A DNA stretch of 64,000 nucleotides from Sarcophilus harrisii (taxonomy: Eukaryota; Chordata; Mammalia; Dasyuromorphia; Dasyuridae): contig NC_045428.1 of assembly GCF_902635505.1 (NCBI RefSeq), positions 65,968,141-66,032,140 on the forward strand, read 5' to 3'. Position 1 is the first letter of the stretch. The number at the start of each line of letters is the position of its first letter. The translations under genes were made by a program, and so were the position numbers. A model generated the notes under the pieces. That model saw nothing but the letters and a program-made list of their open reading frames with translations, was not told the DNA's origin and made no database searches. Shown in pieces: positions 44,388 through 56,985 of this stretch.

Positions 44388-45601
44388 TCTTTTTCTTTTT
44401 CTTTTTTTTAATTTAATAGCCTTTTATTTACAGGATATATATATATATGGGTAACTTTACAGCATTAACAATTGCCAAACCTCTTGTTCCAATTTTTCAC
44501 CTCTTACCCCCCCCCCCTCCCCTAAATGGCAGGATGACCAGTAGATGTTAAATATATTAAAATATAACTTAGATAAACAATAAGTATACATGACCAAAAC
44601 ATTATTTTGCTGTACAAAAAGAATCAGACTCTGAATTATTGTACAATTAGCTTGTGAAGGAAATCAAAGATGCAGGTGTGCATAAATATAGGGATTAGAA
44701 TTCAATGTAATGGTTTTAGTCATCTCCCAGAGTTCTTTTTCTGGGTATAGCTAGTTCAGTTCATTACTGCTCCATTAGAAATGATTTGGTTGATCTCGTT
44801 GCTGAGGATGGCCTGATCCATCAGAACTGGTCATCATCTAGTATTGTTGTTGAAGTATATAATGATCTCCTGGTCCTGCTCATTTCACTCAGCATCAGTT
44901 CGTGTAAGTCTCTCCAGGCCTTTCTGAAATCATCCTGTTGGTCATTTCTTACAGAACAGTAATATTCCATAATTTTCATATACCACAATTTATTCAGCCA
45001 TTCTCCAACTGATGGACATCCATTCAGTTTCCAGTTTCTAGCCACTACAAAAAGGGCTGCCACAAACATTCGTGCACATACAGGTCCCTTTCCTTCTTTA
45101 TAATCTCTTTGGGATATAATCCCAGTAGTAACACTGCTGGATCAAAGGGTATGCACAGTTTGATAACTTTTTGAGCATAGTTCCAAACTACTCTCCAAAA
45201 TGGTTGGATTCGTTCACAACTCCACCAACAATGCATCAATGTCCCAGTTTTCCCACATCCCCTCCAACAATCATCATTATTTTTCCTGTCATCTTAGCCA
45301 ATCTGACAGGTGTGTAGTGGTATCTTAGAGTTGTCTTAATTTGCATTTCTCTGATTAATAATGACTTGAAGCATCTTTTCATATGACTAGAAATAGTTTC
45401 AATTTCTTCATCTGAGAATTGTCTGTTCATATCCTTTGACCATTTTTCAATTAGAGAATGGCTTGATTTTTTATAAATTAGAGTTAATTCTCTATATATT
45501 TTGGAAATGAGGCCTTTATCAGAACCTTTGACTGTAAAAATATTTTCCCAGTTTATTGCTTCCCTTCTAATCTTGTCTGCATTAGTTTTGTTTGTACAAA
45601 A
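44388..45601 (-). mobile_element. 5'-truncated L1 LINE (1.2 kb) with target duplication
   Basis: Flanked by the 15-base direct repeat 'tgtctaatttctttt' at 44,373 and 45,602. The minus strand carries ORF2 C-terminal coding text in three adjoining frames: 45,430-45,236 (MNRQFSDEEIETISSHMKRC), 45,239-45,045 (MMHCWWSCERIQPFWRVVWN) and 45,069-44,821 (MFVAALFVVARNWKLNGCPS). Endonuclease and RT domains are missing. The full target duplication and limited decay make it one of the younger L1s in the window, close to the copy at 21.8 kb. Confidence 0.93.
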
Positions 45602-45616
45602 TGTCTAATTTCTTTT

Positions 45617-46890
45617 AAAACCCTCTGTTGGATTTCCTCCAGATTCTGGGCATGTGGAGGAGAGATGGTGGAAAGGTAAATGTGGCTAAGAGACAGGTAT
45701 AATTGCAAAGTGGACCCAAACTACTTTTCTCTACGGATTCTACATCAAGTTGCTAATCTATGCTAAAAGGAGGGGTAGCAAAGTGTCATTGTCACTTTGA
45801 AGATACTTCTGAACAGTGGCCTTCATGAGATCGGTGTCCCCATCATTTTTATCTAAATCCTTAGTGACTGTAAAATAGTGGGAATTTCAGGTCAGGTAAG
45901 TGGGGAGGGTGGCCCCAGCAGGCTGGCAGAAGAGATATTTTTAGGCAGACAGAGCTGTGCAGAGCCCATCAAATCACAGGTGTCCGCCTACTCCACCTGT
46001 GTGGCAGATTTAAATTTGGATTGAGCTTTTGGTGGCACAAAAGACTGAGCTGCCTGCCACTGGGAGGGCCCAGCTCTCCCACTCTGCCATTGCTGGTTCC
46101 ATTTCCTCTCCAAGCTCCAGCTGGCTCGGCAACAACCTCCACGAGATCAGGCAGCCGGGACAACCTTGTCAGACTGGCCATCTGTCCTAGTTGAAGGTGG
46201 TGGTCTTGCCAGTCCCGTGGTTTTCATGAATCTGCTGACATAACAGAGCTGCTTCAGGAAGCCGGTCGATCCTATCTTCACAGTCAGCAACTGACCTGGT
46301 TTGTAGATGCTTGTGTGGTGGAGAACCCACAAAATTTAATTCCTAATTCTTAAAGCCACAGAATTCCCTAGACCACCTCTCTGATCAACAGTCATTTAAG
46401 AGAGTAGGATTGACTATCAGGAGACTAGCTGATTGATGCTTATTAAGAAAGGAATAATATTAGAAGTGTGGAATAACAATGAGAAGGTTCTTGACCTTGA
46501 ATTAAGGGCTCAATTCCAGCTCATATATTTGCTTATCATAGGATCCCAGGCAAGTGACAAAATCCCTAAATCTCAAGTTTCTTAATCTGTAAAATAAAGA
46601 TCATAACATTTAGGCTTCCAACCTTGGGGAGAAAGGGATATGGTAAAACCTTAAAATGATAAGAGTTTGCTGATGAGGGACCCAAGAAATCTGAATTTGA
46701 GTTCTGATTCTGCCTCTAGCTAGCCATGTGATGTAGGTAAGTTACTAACTCTCTGGGAAGCAAGTTTGCTCATATTAAAATTAGGCCTTGGACTATATAG
46801 TTTTTAAAGTTGCCTCTGCCTTGCACATTCAATAAGAAAGTGCTTTTCTAATATATTCAGGGAATATCTTCACAGGCTCCTGGATACAAT
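45617..46890. other. Intergenic; GC-richer unique patch and CORE-SINE text
   Basis: 45,890-46,330 is GC-richer than its surroundings, free of known repeats and has E-box type sites (CACCTG at 45,995, CAGGTG at 45,976). 46,470-46,620 and 46,670-46,830 are sense CORE-SINE relics ('taatctgtaaaataaagatc', 'gccatgtgatgtaggtaagtt'). No gene. Confidence 0.45.
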
Positions 46891-46894
46891 TATC

Positions 46895-46921
46895 CAGATA
46901 GATAGATAGATAGATAGATAG
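46895..46921 (+). repeat. (GATA)n microsatellite
   Basis: Six to seven GATA steps; 'ccagttatctggata' follows and pairs with 'tatccagata' just before it. Confidence 0.95.
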
Positions 46922-47221
46922 CTTTCCAGTTATCTGGATACTTTTCAAGACTGAAAGTACCATCCCTTAGCTTTGTGGATATTTCAAGCAGAAATGTTTT
47001 AAAAATAAATATTTATTGCTGACTTTTATTTTTATATTACCTAAATTTATCTCAATTTGTCTATACCTTTCAGCTCCTCCCAGAGAGCCATCTTATATAA
47101 CAGAATTTCCCTTAAAGAAAAAGAGGGGGGAAAATCAAAACCAGTCAAAAATTGACAGCAAATGCAGTTTGCACACTTGTCAGTTTCCGCATCTCTGCAA
47201 AGAAGTACCTTCTCATATCTT

Positions 47222-47390
47222 TTTGTTGTTGTTGTTGTTGTTGTTGTTGTTGAGGCAATTGGGGTTAAGTGACTTGCCCAGGGTCACACAGCTAGGAAGT
47301 GTTAAGTGTCTGAGGTGAGATTTGAACTCATGTCCTCCTGACTTCAGGGCTGGTGGTCTATCTACAGTGGCACCATCTAGCTGTCCTCAC
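47222..47390 (-). mobile_element. MAR-type CORE-SINE with (GTT)n tail
   Basis: (GTT)n at 47,224-47,251, then 'gaggcaattggggttaagtgacttgcccagggtcacacagctagg', ending 'tggcaccatctagctgtcc': a complete minus-strand SINE, little diverged. Confidence 0.95.
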
Positions 47391-47394
47391 ATCT

Positions 47395-47740
47395 TTTTTT
47401 TTAGGGCTGTGCTTGTTTTTTTTTTGCAAATTTTGCAATATTCATTTCCAATTGTTATAGCCATTGTGTATATGGTTTTCTCTACTTTTCATTAGTTCAT
47501 GAAATTCATCCCATGCTTCTCTGAATTTGTCACTTTCACAATTTCTTATAGCATATTCATGAACCACAATTTTATTAGCCATTTCCTAATGGAAAGATGT
47601 CACCTCTGATTCTAGTTCTTCACTGCCACAAAAGGTATTGTTATAAATATTATGGTCTATATGGGGCCTTTGTCCTTTTCAATAACTTCTCCAGGGTACA
47701 TGCATAATAGAATTGGGTGGGTTCTCCCCCCTACCCCCCA
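47395..47740 (-). mobile_element. Old L1 LINE fragment
   Basis: 'tgttatagccattgtgtatatggttttctc', 'tattcatgaaccacaattttattagccatttcc', 'ctagttcttcactgccacaaaagg' is decayed reverse-complement ORF2-tail text. Confidence 0.65.
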
Positions 47741-48234
47741 AAAGATCTTTGAATTATCCATAAAACTGCTTCTAATTCTTTACTTCTCTTGACATATAGT
47801 CTTAAATGTTTCCCAGGAGAGCTGGATGAGATAGATGCTATTTCAATGCTAATTCCCTTTTCATGTACTATATGGCAGCCTTCTCAAGGTTGGGTTTTCC
47901 ATCTACTCTTCCCCCTTTAGAACAGATGAGTTCAAGACTCTTAAGCTTCACTCCTATGCAGCAGCAGACACAGGAAACCTTATGGCAGCTCATATGGCCT
48001 GCAGTTATTGACACCTTTATATTCCCCCTCATTCCCTACTTTCCAGGGAAAGTTCCTTTTGTCTTCTCCTACAATATTCCTGTTTCTTATCCAAGAGAAA
48101 TCCATAGTTCTTAGCTCTATAATTCAGAAATGATTGGTAGGTCTTGAGCCTAGTTAAGGAGAACTCAGTCTTTCCCCTAGCTCCAAAATGAATCTGCTTA
48201 CTTTCCCAAGCTCTCTCTTTTTACTCACTTGTTT

Positions 48235-48470
48235 TCAGTTTACAGATTTAGAGCTGGAAGAGACCTTAAAAGTCATCTTCCAGCACAGTACTTGTCATAG
48301 AGTAGGGATTTAACAAATTCTTCTTGATTAATCAAGATCAACCCCCTCATTTTATAGATGAGGAAACTGAGTGAGAGCCAGAGTATAATTATATCTTTTT
48401 CCTAAGTTCACAGAAAAAGACACTAGCAAAACTGGCAAAGCTGGGTTTTGAACTGAGGCATAGTTAAGCT
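48235..48470 (-). repeat. MIR relic
   Basis: 'agagctggaagagaccttaaaagtcatc', 'cattttatagatgaggaaactgagtgag', 'ggcaaagctgggttttgaactg' in reverse-complement order. Confidence 0.8.
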
Positions 48471-49465
48471 TGTGTAGGCTCTCAATTTTCAATGTGAGCA
48501 TTTATATCTTAGAAGTCATCAAACACTAAAAAACAGGATTTGATGTGTTATCTTGTTTGTCATCTAGACTTAAGAAAATAATGGGAAAAATGTTAACAAG
48601 GCAGGTTAAACTTACAAGTATATCCTCTATGCAATTCTTTCCCCCAGAAAGACTTGAACCCAGATCAATTATTATTATATCTAGCATTTGTTGTTGTTGT
48701 AGTTATTATACAAACATTCCCAGGAGAGGAATAGAACTCTTTGATTTCATTCTTTACAAAAACAAATGTTGATGACAATTGTTATCAGTGGAGATTGTGT
48801 AAGGAAATGGTAAAAAACTGTATAACATGAACTGTGCAAGCTATGAAAATTTAGTATCTACCAACAACCTAGCAAGGTTTTAAGTCTCTCTCTGAAGCCA
48901 CCATTTTTCACCTAAGGAAATGCTCAGTAAATTTAGCAAAGAGCCAAGAGGATCAGAGAAAGAATAAAGATAGTCAAAGAGTTGAACTGCCCCACAACAG
49001 CCAGGCCTGGCCAGGTGAAACTAAGCAGAAGGAACTAGAAAAGAAAAAAAAAACATTTATATGTATTGTTATTTTCATTATTCATTTATTTATCTTATCT
49101 ATTATTATTTCTCACCCACAGTGTTCTAGGTATGCTAAATAATATACAGAGACATGCTTACCATCCTCTAGGACATTGAATAGTTAGAAGATGCTTACAG
49201 TATTCAGTCTCTGTCCTTTCCCTGTCAAAAAATAAAGATATTTACCTTTTTTCCCTTTTTTGGATAAGAAAAATTATTGGCTAAAGTGCAACATTTGTGG
49301 GAATTTACTCCTGTCTTCTATGTAAGTCTTCTTGAAGGAAGGAGATTTGGACAAAGAGAAAAGGAGCACAGGAAAGGTGATAACTGGGGTTGACTAGTAA
49401 CAGAGAAATAAGAAAAGACAGCATGAGTTTGCTTTTAAGAAGGCTTTTTAAAAAAAGTAGGGATA
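48471..49465. other. Intergenic, no recognised feature
   Basis: AT-rich, with a (TTG)n stub at 48,688-48,699. Nothing coding seen. Confidence 0.4.
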
Positions 49466-49469
49466 GAGA

Positions 49470-49542
49470 AGGGGAGACAAAGAGACAGAGATAGACAGAA
49501 ACAAAGAAAGAGAGACAGAGAGAGAGAGAGAGAGATCCAGAA

Positions 49543-49593
<51 letters not shown>

Positions 49594-49668
49594 AAAGAAA
49601 GGAGACAGAGAGAGACAAAGATGGGGGCAAAGATAAAGATAGAGAGACAAAGACAGACAGAGAGCACT
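49470..49668. repeat. GA-rich microsatellite
   Basis: (GA)n and GACA/GAAA steps, about 200 bases with pure (GA)n at about 49,547-49,588. Ser/Leu-rich frames on the minus strand are artefacts of the repeat. Confidence 0.95.
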
Positions 49669-50415
49669 TTCTAGACCCAATGTATATGGGCACGGGACCT
49701 CTAGGTTTTTGTTTTTTTGTCTTCAGCCAGAAAATTGATCATCCTTTTCCTTTAGCAGAAACTATTGAAAATCATGACCCATCCCAGGAGGAGAAGGAAG
49801 GGATACTTGAGTAGAGTTGTCCTAACTTACAAATACTACCAAATCATTATAAATATCTGCCCCTCCTCCCACATGCAGTGATCAATTTAGGGGCAATTGT
49901 CATCATTAATCACATTCATCTTCCAATCTCATCATTGCAGAGCTAGAGGATTTCTCTGTAACTTAACCTTTTGTCCACCTAGAATAACACATGTATTCCT
50001 TCCTCCTTGACCTCTTCCCAGCTCCATATCCCAGAGCTCACCAGACCATGTATTTATATCTGAGTTCAATGGTCCCTTGGGAGAAGCCAGTGAATAATTA
50101 TTCAGCAGGCACTTTGTTTAATAGATCACAGACCACCAAGCAGAGTGCAGAAATTTCACAAGATTACATTGGAAATCAAGTCATTGAAATTATACTCCTC
50201 AGCAACAATGGACAGACAACTTTGTTGTTAAAGAGGTTTAGCAAATAGCCTCAATAATTCTGCTATATGAGTTTTATTTATATGACCATATGATCAACAA
50301 ATTGAAAATCTTTAGTATTCACATGTTTACGCTTCTCTTTCCAGTGACAGTTATTTGTTAGAACTAAGGTTCTTAGGTTTTTTGGGACATTTATTCGAGT
50401 AGATTTTACTTTTTA
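49669..50415. other. Intergenic, no recognised feature
   Basis: No repeat family or gene recognised. One open frame of 85 codons at 49,991-50,248 lacks similarity to any family I know. Confidence 0.4.
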
Positions 50416-50419
50416 AGGA

Positions 50420-50537
50420 TTTCTTCTTTCCTTCCCTCCCTCCTCCCTCTTTCTCTCCCTCCCTCCCTCTTTCTCTCCCTTCCTTCCTTCCTCTCTCCCT
50501 TCCTCCCTTTCTTCCTTCCCTCCCTCCCTCCTTCCTA

Positions 50538-50601
<64 letters not shown>

Positions 50602-50630
50602 TCTCTCTTTTTTCTTTCTCTCTCTTTTAT
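50420..50630. repeat. CT-rich microsatellite
   Basis: (TTCC)n, (CCCT)n and a pure (TC)n at about 50,541-50,599. Confidence 0.95.
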
Positions 50631-51049
50631 CCGTTCTTTCTCTATGAGGTATTCTCTTGGAAGGAAGGGTTCAATTTGGTGAGAATCATGGAAAAGTAGT
50701 TAAAAGAATGGGAATTCACCCTATCCCGTTGGTAGCAACATGATTCTGGAAGCTCACAAAGTTAGGGTTTGGATGGAGAATCAGCTGTGTTTTTTGCTTG
50801 AAGCAAAAATGAGGTCTTGCCAGTTTGGTATGGGACAGGCACCAGTTGCTGTTGTTGTTTGTCCTTTGTTCTTTAAGAGAAACATGATATTACAGAGTTG
50901 AGTGGATTGGATTTAAATAAGGGAGGGCTGTGCAAGGTCACCAGCCTTTTCTTTTCTTTTCTGGAGCCATCTGGATCCAGTAGCAAGATATAGATGAGGA
51001 TGACTGACCATGGCCTTGGTGAATGAAGAGGAATAACAGTTGTAAGAGT

Positions 51050-51210
51050 TAAAGGAAACTGTACAATTTATTCTGAGTCCCCCATTTTACAAATGGGGAA
51101 ACTAATGGGGAAAATTTCCCAAGAAGGGAAATGTATAGTCCAAGGCCATGCAGTAAATAGAATTCAGGTTTTCTGACTCTAAATCCAGTGTTCTTTTCAT
51201 CCTATCACAC
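51050..51210 (-). repeat. MIR relic
   Basis: 'cccccattttacaaatggggaaact', 'agtccaaggccatgcagtaaatag', 'ttctgactctaaatccagtgttc' in reverse-complement order. Confidence 0.8.
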
Positions 51211-51572
51211 AGTTTTTAGGGGCAGGGTAAAACAAAATGTTGTGGAACACATTTATTTTTAATTTGTCCTTCATTTCCTCTGAATGTCATAGTTGCCATA
51301 TATATGATGGGAATGACATCATAAAACTTTGAGGTATGTTTCTGTGTTTCCTCTTCTATCATACATGCAGGAAATGAACAAATAAACAACTGGTCTATTT
51401 CTCTGCAGAATACTAAGACCTACCCCAAGTATATTCCTAGTATACTATCAACCTTGCTCAGAATTGAGATAATTACAAATGTTGCATGTAGTTATAGCAA
51501 ATATATATCTTTTTTTGCCTACCCATCATATTATTTACTAGAAATGGATAATGGAAAAGAGCCTTGGTCTTT

Positions 51573-52285
51573 TTAAAAAGCTTTTTATTTTCAAAACACT
51601 TGCAAGGTAATTTTCAACATTTACCCTTGCAAAATCTTTTGTTCCAATTTTTTTCTCCCTCCCTTCCCCCTTCCCATAGATGGCAAGTAATCCAATATAT
51701 GTTAAACATGTGCAATTCTTTTATACATATTTCCACAGTTATCATGCTACACAAGAAAAATCAGAACAAAAAGGAAAAAATGAAAAAACAAAAAAGTGAA
51801 ATACTATGTTGTGATTCACACTCAGTCCCCACAGTCCTCTCTTTGAATGAAGATGTCTCTCTCCATCACAAGTCTATTGGAACTGGCCTAAATCACCTCA
51901 CTGTTAAAAAGAGCCACATCCATGAGAAATGACCATCACATAATCTTGTTGCTGTTTATAAGGTTCTCTTAATTCTACTCATTTCACTTAGCATCAGTTC
52001 ATGTCAGTCTCCAGGGCTCTCTAAAATCATCCTGCTGATTATTTCTTATCGAACCAATAATATTCTGTAACATTCATATACCATAATTTATTCAGCCATT
52101 CCCCAACTAATGGACATCCACTCAGTTTCCAGTTTCTTGCCACTACAAAAATGGCTACTACAAACATTTTTGCACATGCAAAATTTCTCTTTTTTATGAT
52201 CCTTTTGGGATACAGGCCCAGTAGAGACTGCTGGATCAAAGGATATGTATAGTTTGATAGCTCTTTGGGCATAGTTCCATATTGA
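51573..52285 (-). mobile_element. 5'-truncated L1 LINE with target duplication
   Basis: Flanked by the 15-base direct repeat 'agagccttggtcttt' at 51,558 and 52,286. Plus-strand 'aaagctttttattttcaaaacacttgcaagg' marks the 3' end. Minus-strand ORF2-tail text includes NWKLSGCPLVGEWLNKLWYM. Frames are broken. Confidence 0.93.
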
Positions 52286-52299
52286 AGAGCCTTGGTCTT

Positions 52300-52495
52300 T
52301 AAGCCAGAAGACTTGGGTCTTATTCTCCCATCTGTCACTTATTAGTTGCATGACTAGGCACCTCGGTGCCTCAATTTGCTCACATAAAAATGGAACAATA
52401 ATGTTTGCTGTAAGTATTTCACACGGATGTTGTAAGGAAAGGATATTCTCCATCTTTAAAGTGCCATATAAATGTCAGCTATTATTTTTTACATT
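52300..52495 (+). repeat. CORE-SINE relic
   Basis: 'ttaagccagaagacttgggtc', 'gcctcaatttgctcacataaaaatgg', 'aagtgccatataaatgtcagctatt' in sense order. Confidence 0.75.
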
Positions 52496-52805
52496 AATAG
52501 ACAATTATACAAATATTTAAATATTTATTTAATTATAATTAACAGTACTCAAATTCTCCCCTATTTTGAAGACCACCTCAATTCAGATTCATGAGTTTAT
52601 ATAAGATAGGTGTTTTAAAGCAGAATGTGGTAGGGATATGTTTTATGTTAAAGCTCTATACAATGTAATCTTGCAAAAGTACAATTTCCTGCCCTTCAAA
52701 CGAGGCAGTATTAAGAATTCACTATGTAAGTCCTTTGAATTCTTAATATATAAATTAAAGATTATTATTATTATGATTATATAAAATATTACTATCTGAC
52801 TATTG

Positions 52806-52807
52806 AT

Positions 52808-52874
<67 letters not shown>
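52806..52874. repeat. (CA)n(TA)n microsatellite
   Basis: (CA)n at 52,807-52,830 then about 22 TA steps. Confidence 0.97.
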
Positions 52875-52876
<2 letters not shown>

Positions 52877-52974
52877 AGGTAGGCAAGTTGGTTTTAAAGT
52901 TACATTACATTAAAGAAAGTCTGCTTTAAATGGATGATACATATTTAGATTGAGTTAACATGTCATTGTGTACA

Positions 52975-53205
52975 TACTATTATGATACAATAGGAAGAGC
53001 TCTGGTTTTGCAGACAAGGACTTGGATTCCAGTGTTGGTTTGTCTTCTTATTATCTGCATGACTTTGGACAGGCCTTTCAACTTTTCTGGGCTTCAGTTT
53101 TTTCATCTGAAAAAGGAGAAGGCTAGACTAATTCAATTCAACAAACAAGTGTTGAATTGATTAAATGATCTCTAATATCTCTTCCAGCATTGTCTTATGA
53201 ACCTT
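52975..53205 (+). repeat. CORE-SINE relic
   Basis: 'caataggaagagctctggttttgcagacaaggacttgg', 'gggcttcagttttttcatctgaaaaagg' in sense order. Confidence 0.7.
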
Positions 53206-53895
53206 TCATTTGAAGATGAATTCTTATAATGATGCAAATTATGTACAGTATTGTATATATGTCACATATATGGATGCACTGCTAGAAAGAAAAGCTGCAC
53301 CTAAAAAGAGACAGTTTCCTTTAGATAGAGGAAAGACCTATGAATTGCCTTAGAAGGTGGAAGCTCCATGGACTGTGGGCAATGTCATAGATATATCTAG
53401 AAGAGCCCAGAGAGGACTGGGAAGAACAGAAGGACCACCCACCAACACCTCCCTTGCCTGACTCTTAGCCTGCAATTGCTGCCTCAGCACAATTGGGAAT
53501 CAGCTTCAGTCTATCATGTTCACTGCCTCATTTCAGGCTTATTGAATATTTAATAATATCATTTGCCTTCCCAGAAAAGGAGCCTGAAGAAGCCTTTCAG
53601 TGCCCAGGGGCTAAACAGGGGAAGCAGCCACAGTCTCCCTATCAGAAAGCTTCCAGCCAAGGAGCCTCCTGAAGCCTGGCTGTAAGAGATAGGTCTGGTC
53701 TTAGGGTGTGGCAGGTGAGGTAGTCATCTGGTTTGGCTCAGTAACCAAACAGAAGCAAGAAGAGCAAATACAGTGCTGATGAGTGACTGGGGCAGGCTGC
53801 CAAGGGGATGAATGAGAAAGCTGAGAAAACTTACCAGCTACATACTCATGACTCTTGACGCCATGCTCAGCTTGAAGGTATTGAAGTGTAGCTCA
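53206..53895. other. Intergenic, no recognised feature
   Basis: Non-repetitive by eye. No coding segment recognised. Confidence 0.4.
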
Positions 53896-53899
53896 GGGA

Positions 53900-54130
53900 A
53901 TCATTGAATGTTAGTGCCAGAGGGGACCTTAGAGACCATCAGAGTCATTTTTTTTCTCACACACTCTCGTTCCCATCCCTTTTCCTTTTTACAGTTAAGG
54001 AAATTGACACTCACAGAAGGTAGGGACAAATTATTTATATTTGTTCAATAAGAAGTAGGGCTGGGATTAGAATCTGGGTTTTCTGACTCCTACTCCAGGC
54101 TTGTTTCCATTACAACACTACACTGTCTCT
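53900..54130 (-). repeat. MIR relic
   Basis: 'gaatgttagtgccagaggggaccttagagacc', 'ttacagttaaggaaattgac', 'gggattagaatctgggttttctgactcc' in reverse-complement order. Confidence 0.8.
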
Positions 54131-54594
54131 ATCTGACATAGACTTGGAAATCACACACTCATTTAAAGAAGAGTGCTAATGTATACTAGGGGAGTAGCAA
54201 GAACATCAGGTGTGTTCATGGGGCTTTGTGGAAGGCATCAAAACCTGCTTTATGGATAGCAGAGATTTCTAATGACTAGTAAAGTCAGTGAGACATTCAC
54301 CTACTATGGCACACATTCAGATCTTATCAGTTAGCTGGACAGGTTCAAATACCTCGAGTTCCTGGTGGACTCTAGGTGTTAGCCATCTTCCAACTCCTAT
54401 CATAACAAGCATCTCTCACAGAAATAACCATGTGGAGAAGAAGGGCTACCCTAGGTTTGGAATCACTGTTCCAGGAGCTATAGCTGAGTCACCTGGGATG
54501 AAAGAAAATGTAGGTACAGTAGATGTCAGCTATATCCATGCCCATTTTTCCCCAAAGGGGAAATTCTAAACAAATAATAATAATACATGGGGTA

Positions 54595-54780
54595 ACGTGG
54601 TCTGATCCCAAGAGCAGTTTAATGGAAGTAACAATGGCTATGGAGTCAGAAGTTCTAGATTCCAATTTTGCCTCTGTGTGATCTTGGGCAAATCTGGTAA
54701 TCTTTTGAAGCTTCAGTGTACCCAATATACAATAATGAGGAAGATAAATTACTATTTGATGTCTGAGACTCACTGCAGAT
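54595..54780 (+). repeat. CORE-SINE relic
   Basis: 'gctatggagtcagaagttctagattccaattttgcc', 'gtgatcttgggcaaatctgg' in sense order. Confidence 0.6.
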
Positions 54781-54857
54781 CTAGAGTCTGATCCTAAGAT
54801 CTTTTACTGTGGCAAAACTGACAGAAGATGCAATAGCATGAAGCGAGTAACAGTAGC

Positions 54858-55130
54858 AGAGGCAACTAGGTAGTGTGGTGGATAAAGTTCAGACCTGGGC
54901 ATAGAAACACTGTATCTCCCTGAGTACAAATCTGGCCTCAGAAAGTAGCTATGTGACTCTGGGCAAGCCACTTACCCCTGTTTGCCTCAGTTTCCTCGTG
55001 TAAAATGAACGGAAGAAGAAAATGGCAAACCACTCCAGTATCTCTACCAAGAAAACCACAAATAGGGTCATAAAGAATTAGATGCAGTTGAACAAGAAAA
55101 GCAGCAGCAGCAGCAACCACTCTGTTTATC
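54858..55130 (+). mobile_element. MAR1-type SINE, long form
   Basis: 'ggcaactaggtagtgtggtggataaagttc' head, 'cagtttcctcgtgtaaaatga', then the diagnostic tail 'ggcaaaccactccagtatctctaccaagaaaaccacaaatagggtcataaagaattagatgc' and a CAGCAG-type end. Sense copy of the SINE at 29,525-29,790. Confidence 0.92.
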
Positions 55131-56985
55131 TGAGCCCAAAGTGTCTATTATGAGGCAAATAAGGCTGCTATAAGAGTAGCAAGACTTGGTACCCTGAATT
55201 ATCCTTCATAACTGGAAAAAATTATGATGGCATTGACTTCTATGCGTCTCCCTTGAACTCTTGAGAAATCTTTCTTTCAATATTTTTTCCTGAAGAGGAG
55301 TTCTTGAAGCATCCTGTACTCTTACACTTATCCATCTGTCCCTAGCACCTCAGCCTGTAGTGAAATATGCCCCCAAATAACTTTGTTTAAACAAATAAAT
55401 CTATTAATGAGCTGGAAACCTCCTGGTGTGAAATGAAGAATATTGATTATTTCCCACCTGTTAGCAGTGAAATTCCCTCTAGCCAAATGACCTGCTTAAA
55501 TGTAAAGTTTATCTTTATCCCCTTTCCAATTCTCTCTTCTCAAAATCTTCTAAAATAAATGTTGGACAAATAATTTCCCAGAATCAAGGTCTATGGATTC
55601 AGTGTACCATTTATAGTAGTTTTCACTTATCACATCTTTTGATTATTACACACAAGTTAACATTTGAAGACCCAAATCCAAGTTGGTATTGAATTGGTTA
55701 TAAATCAGATTCAAAAGCCTTTCCATTTTTTCAGAAGACAGTTCTATTACAATTCTTCCATCCTTGGCTGCACCTTGGCCCTCAATCTGTTTCTGCTTTC
55801 ATAGAAGAGGATGAGGAAGTCAATTATTCTGAATATAGACTTGAGTGTACTTCCTCCCCTTGCCCAATTAGTGAATATACTCTGTACACTTGGAGTTTGC
55901 ACTTTAGGGTAGTGATTGTTTTATTGTGTTTTTTAAAATATTCCTATCACATCACAATGTTTTTGCACAGAGTAGGCATTGAGTAAATGACTATTAAATT
56001 GAATTGGATGCATCTTGCAAGTTTAGGCCAAGTAGAACAGATCCACATTTTCCACTTAAGCATTCCTTGGGTACCTCATCATGGTAGAGATGTGACTGAC
56101 CCTGGTGTAGAAGACCATACCAATGGGACACAAATTCTGGCAGGTTCAACCAAGCTAGAAAGTCTTCAAGTATAGGTCTGGTGATAAATTGTATATTTGT
56201 TGTCTGAATACAAAGCTAATTAATTCTTGGAGAGAATTATTATCAGATTGGCTACAGGATAATAATTTTTTTGGCCCCAGAAACTCTCAAAGACCATCTG
56301 TTGAGTTTAAGGATTACAATCTGTGGCATAGGGAATACCCCAAATTATAAATCATGAAAAAATTAAACACACGAATGCCTATCTTCAAGTTTACTAGAGT
56401 GGGTAGATAGAATGGAAATCTGGTTCTCTCACTCAAAAAAGGGTCAATGATTTGTCTCACTGGGAAAGGATGACATTTCATTAATTTCACTTAGATTCTT
56501 TTTATCTTTACTGTTCAGAGAAAATACTTTCAATGCTCATACTTTTATCAATAATATGATCATTATAATTTTGGGGAAATTTAGTATCATCATAATCTTT
56601 TTTTTACATTCTGTCCTTGGGATATGATGAAATTTAATAGTAACAATGAAAGGAAAGGGGCATCAATCTAACAAGTAGCTAATTTGTATTGCCTGATGCC
56701 TAGGTTGCAGGGTTCTTGCGCCCAGGGCTTTTAGGAATGAACCAGTAACTCCTATGGCAGTAAAGGTGATTTTCTTGCATCTAAGAGAGGATTGCTTCAT
56801 GCCAGTGATGCTGAGGGGCAGGGTCCTTTGGACATATCTCTCTCTACTTCACAAAAATCTAGAAGCACTGCTATGGCTGGCCAATAATTCACAGGGGTTA
56901 CTCATCCAAGACCATGATGCTGGAAATAGGGTGGAAGCTTATAATAATGGATGAGGAAGTGCTCATGTATCTTCTTTAATTTGAA
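55131..56985. other. Intergenic upstream of MARCHF4, no recognised feature
   Basis: 55,900-55,990 has L2-like 3' text ('ttttgcacagagtaggcattgagtaaatg'). The rest looks unique. An enhancer role is possible but not shown. Confidence 0.4.

Noticed and set aside
49305-49693. Ser/Leu-rich frames at 49.4 kb
   Set aside because: Translation of a (GA)n microsatellite.
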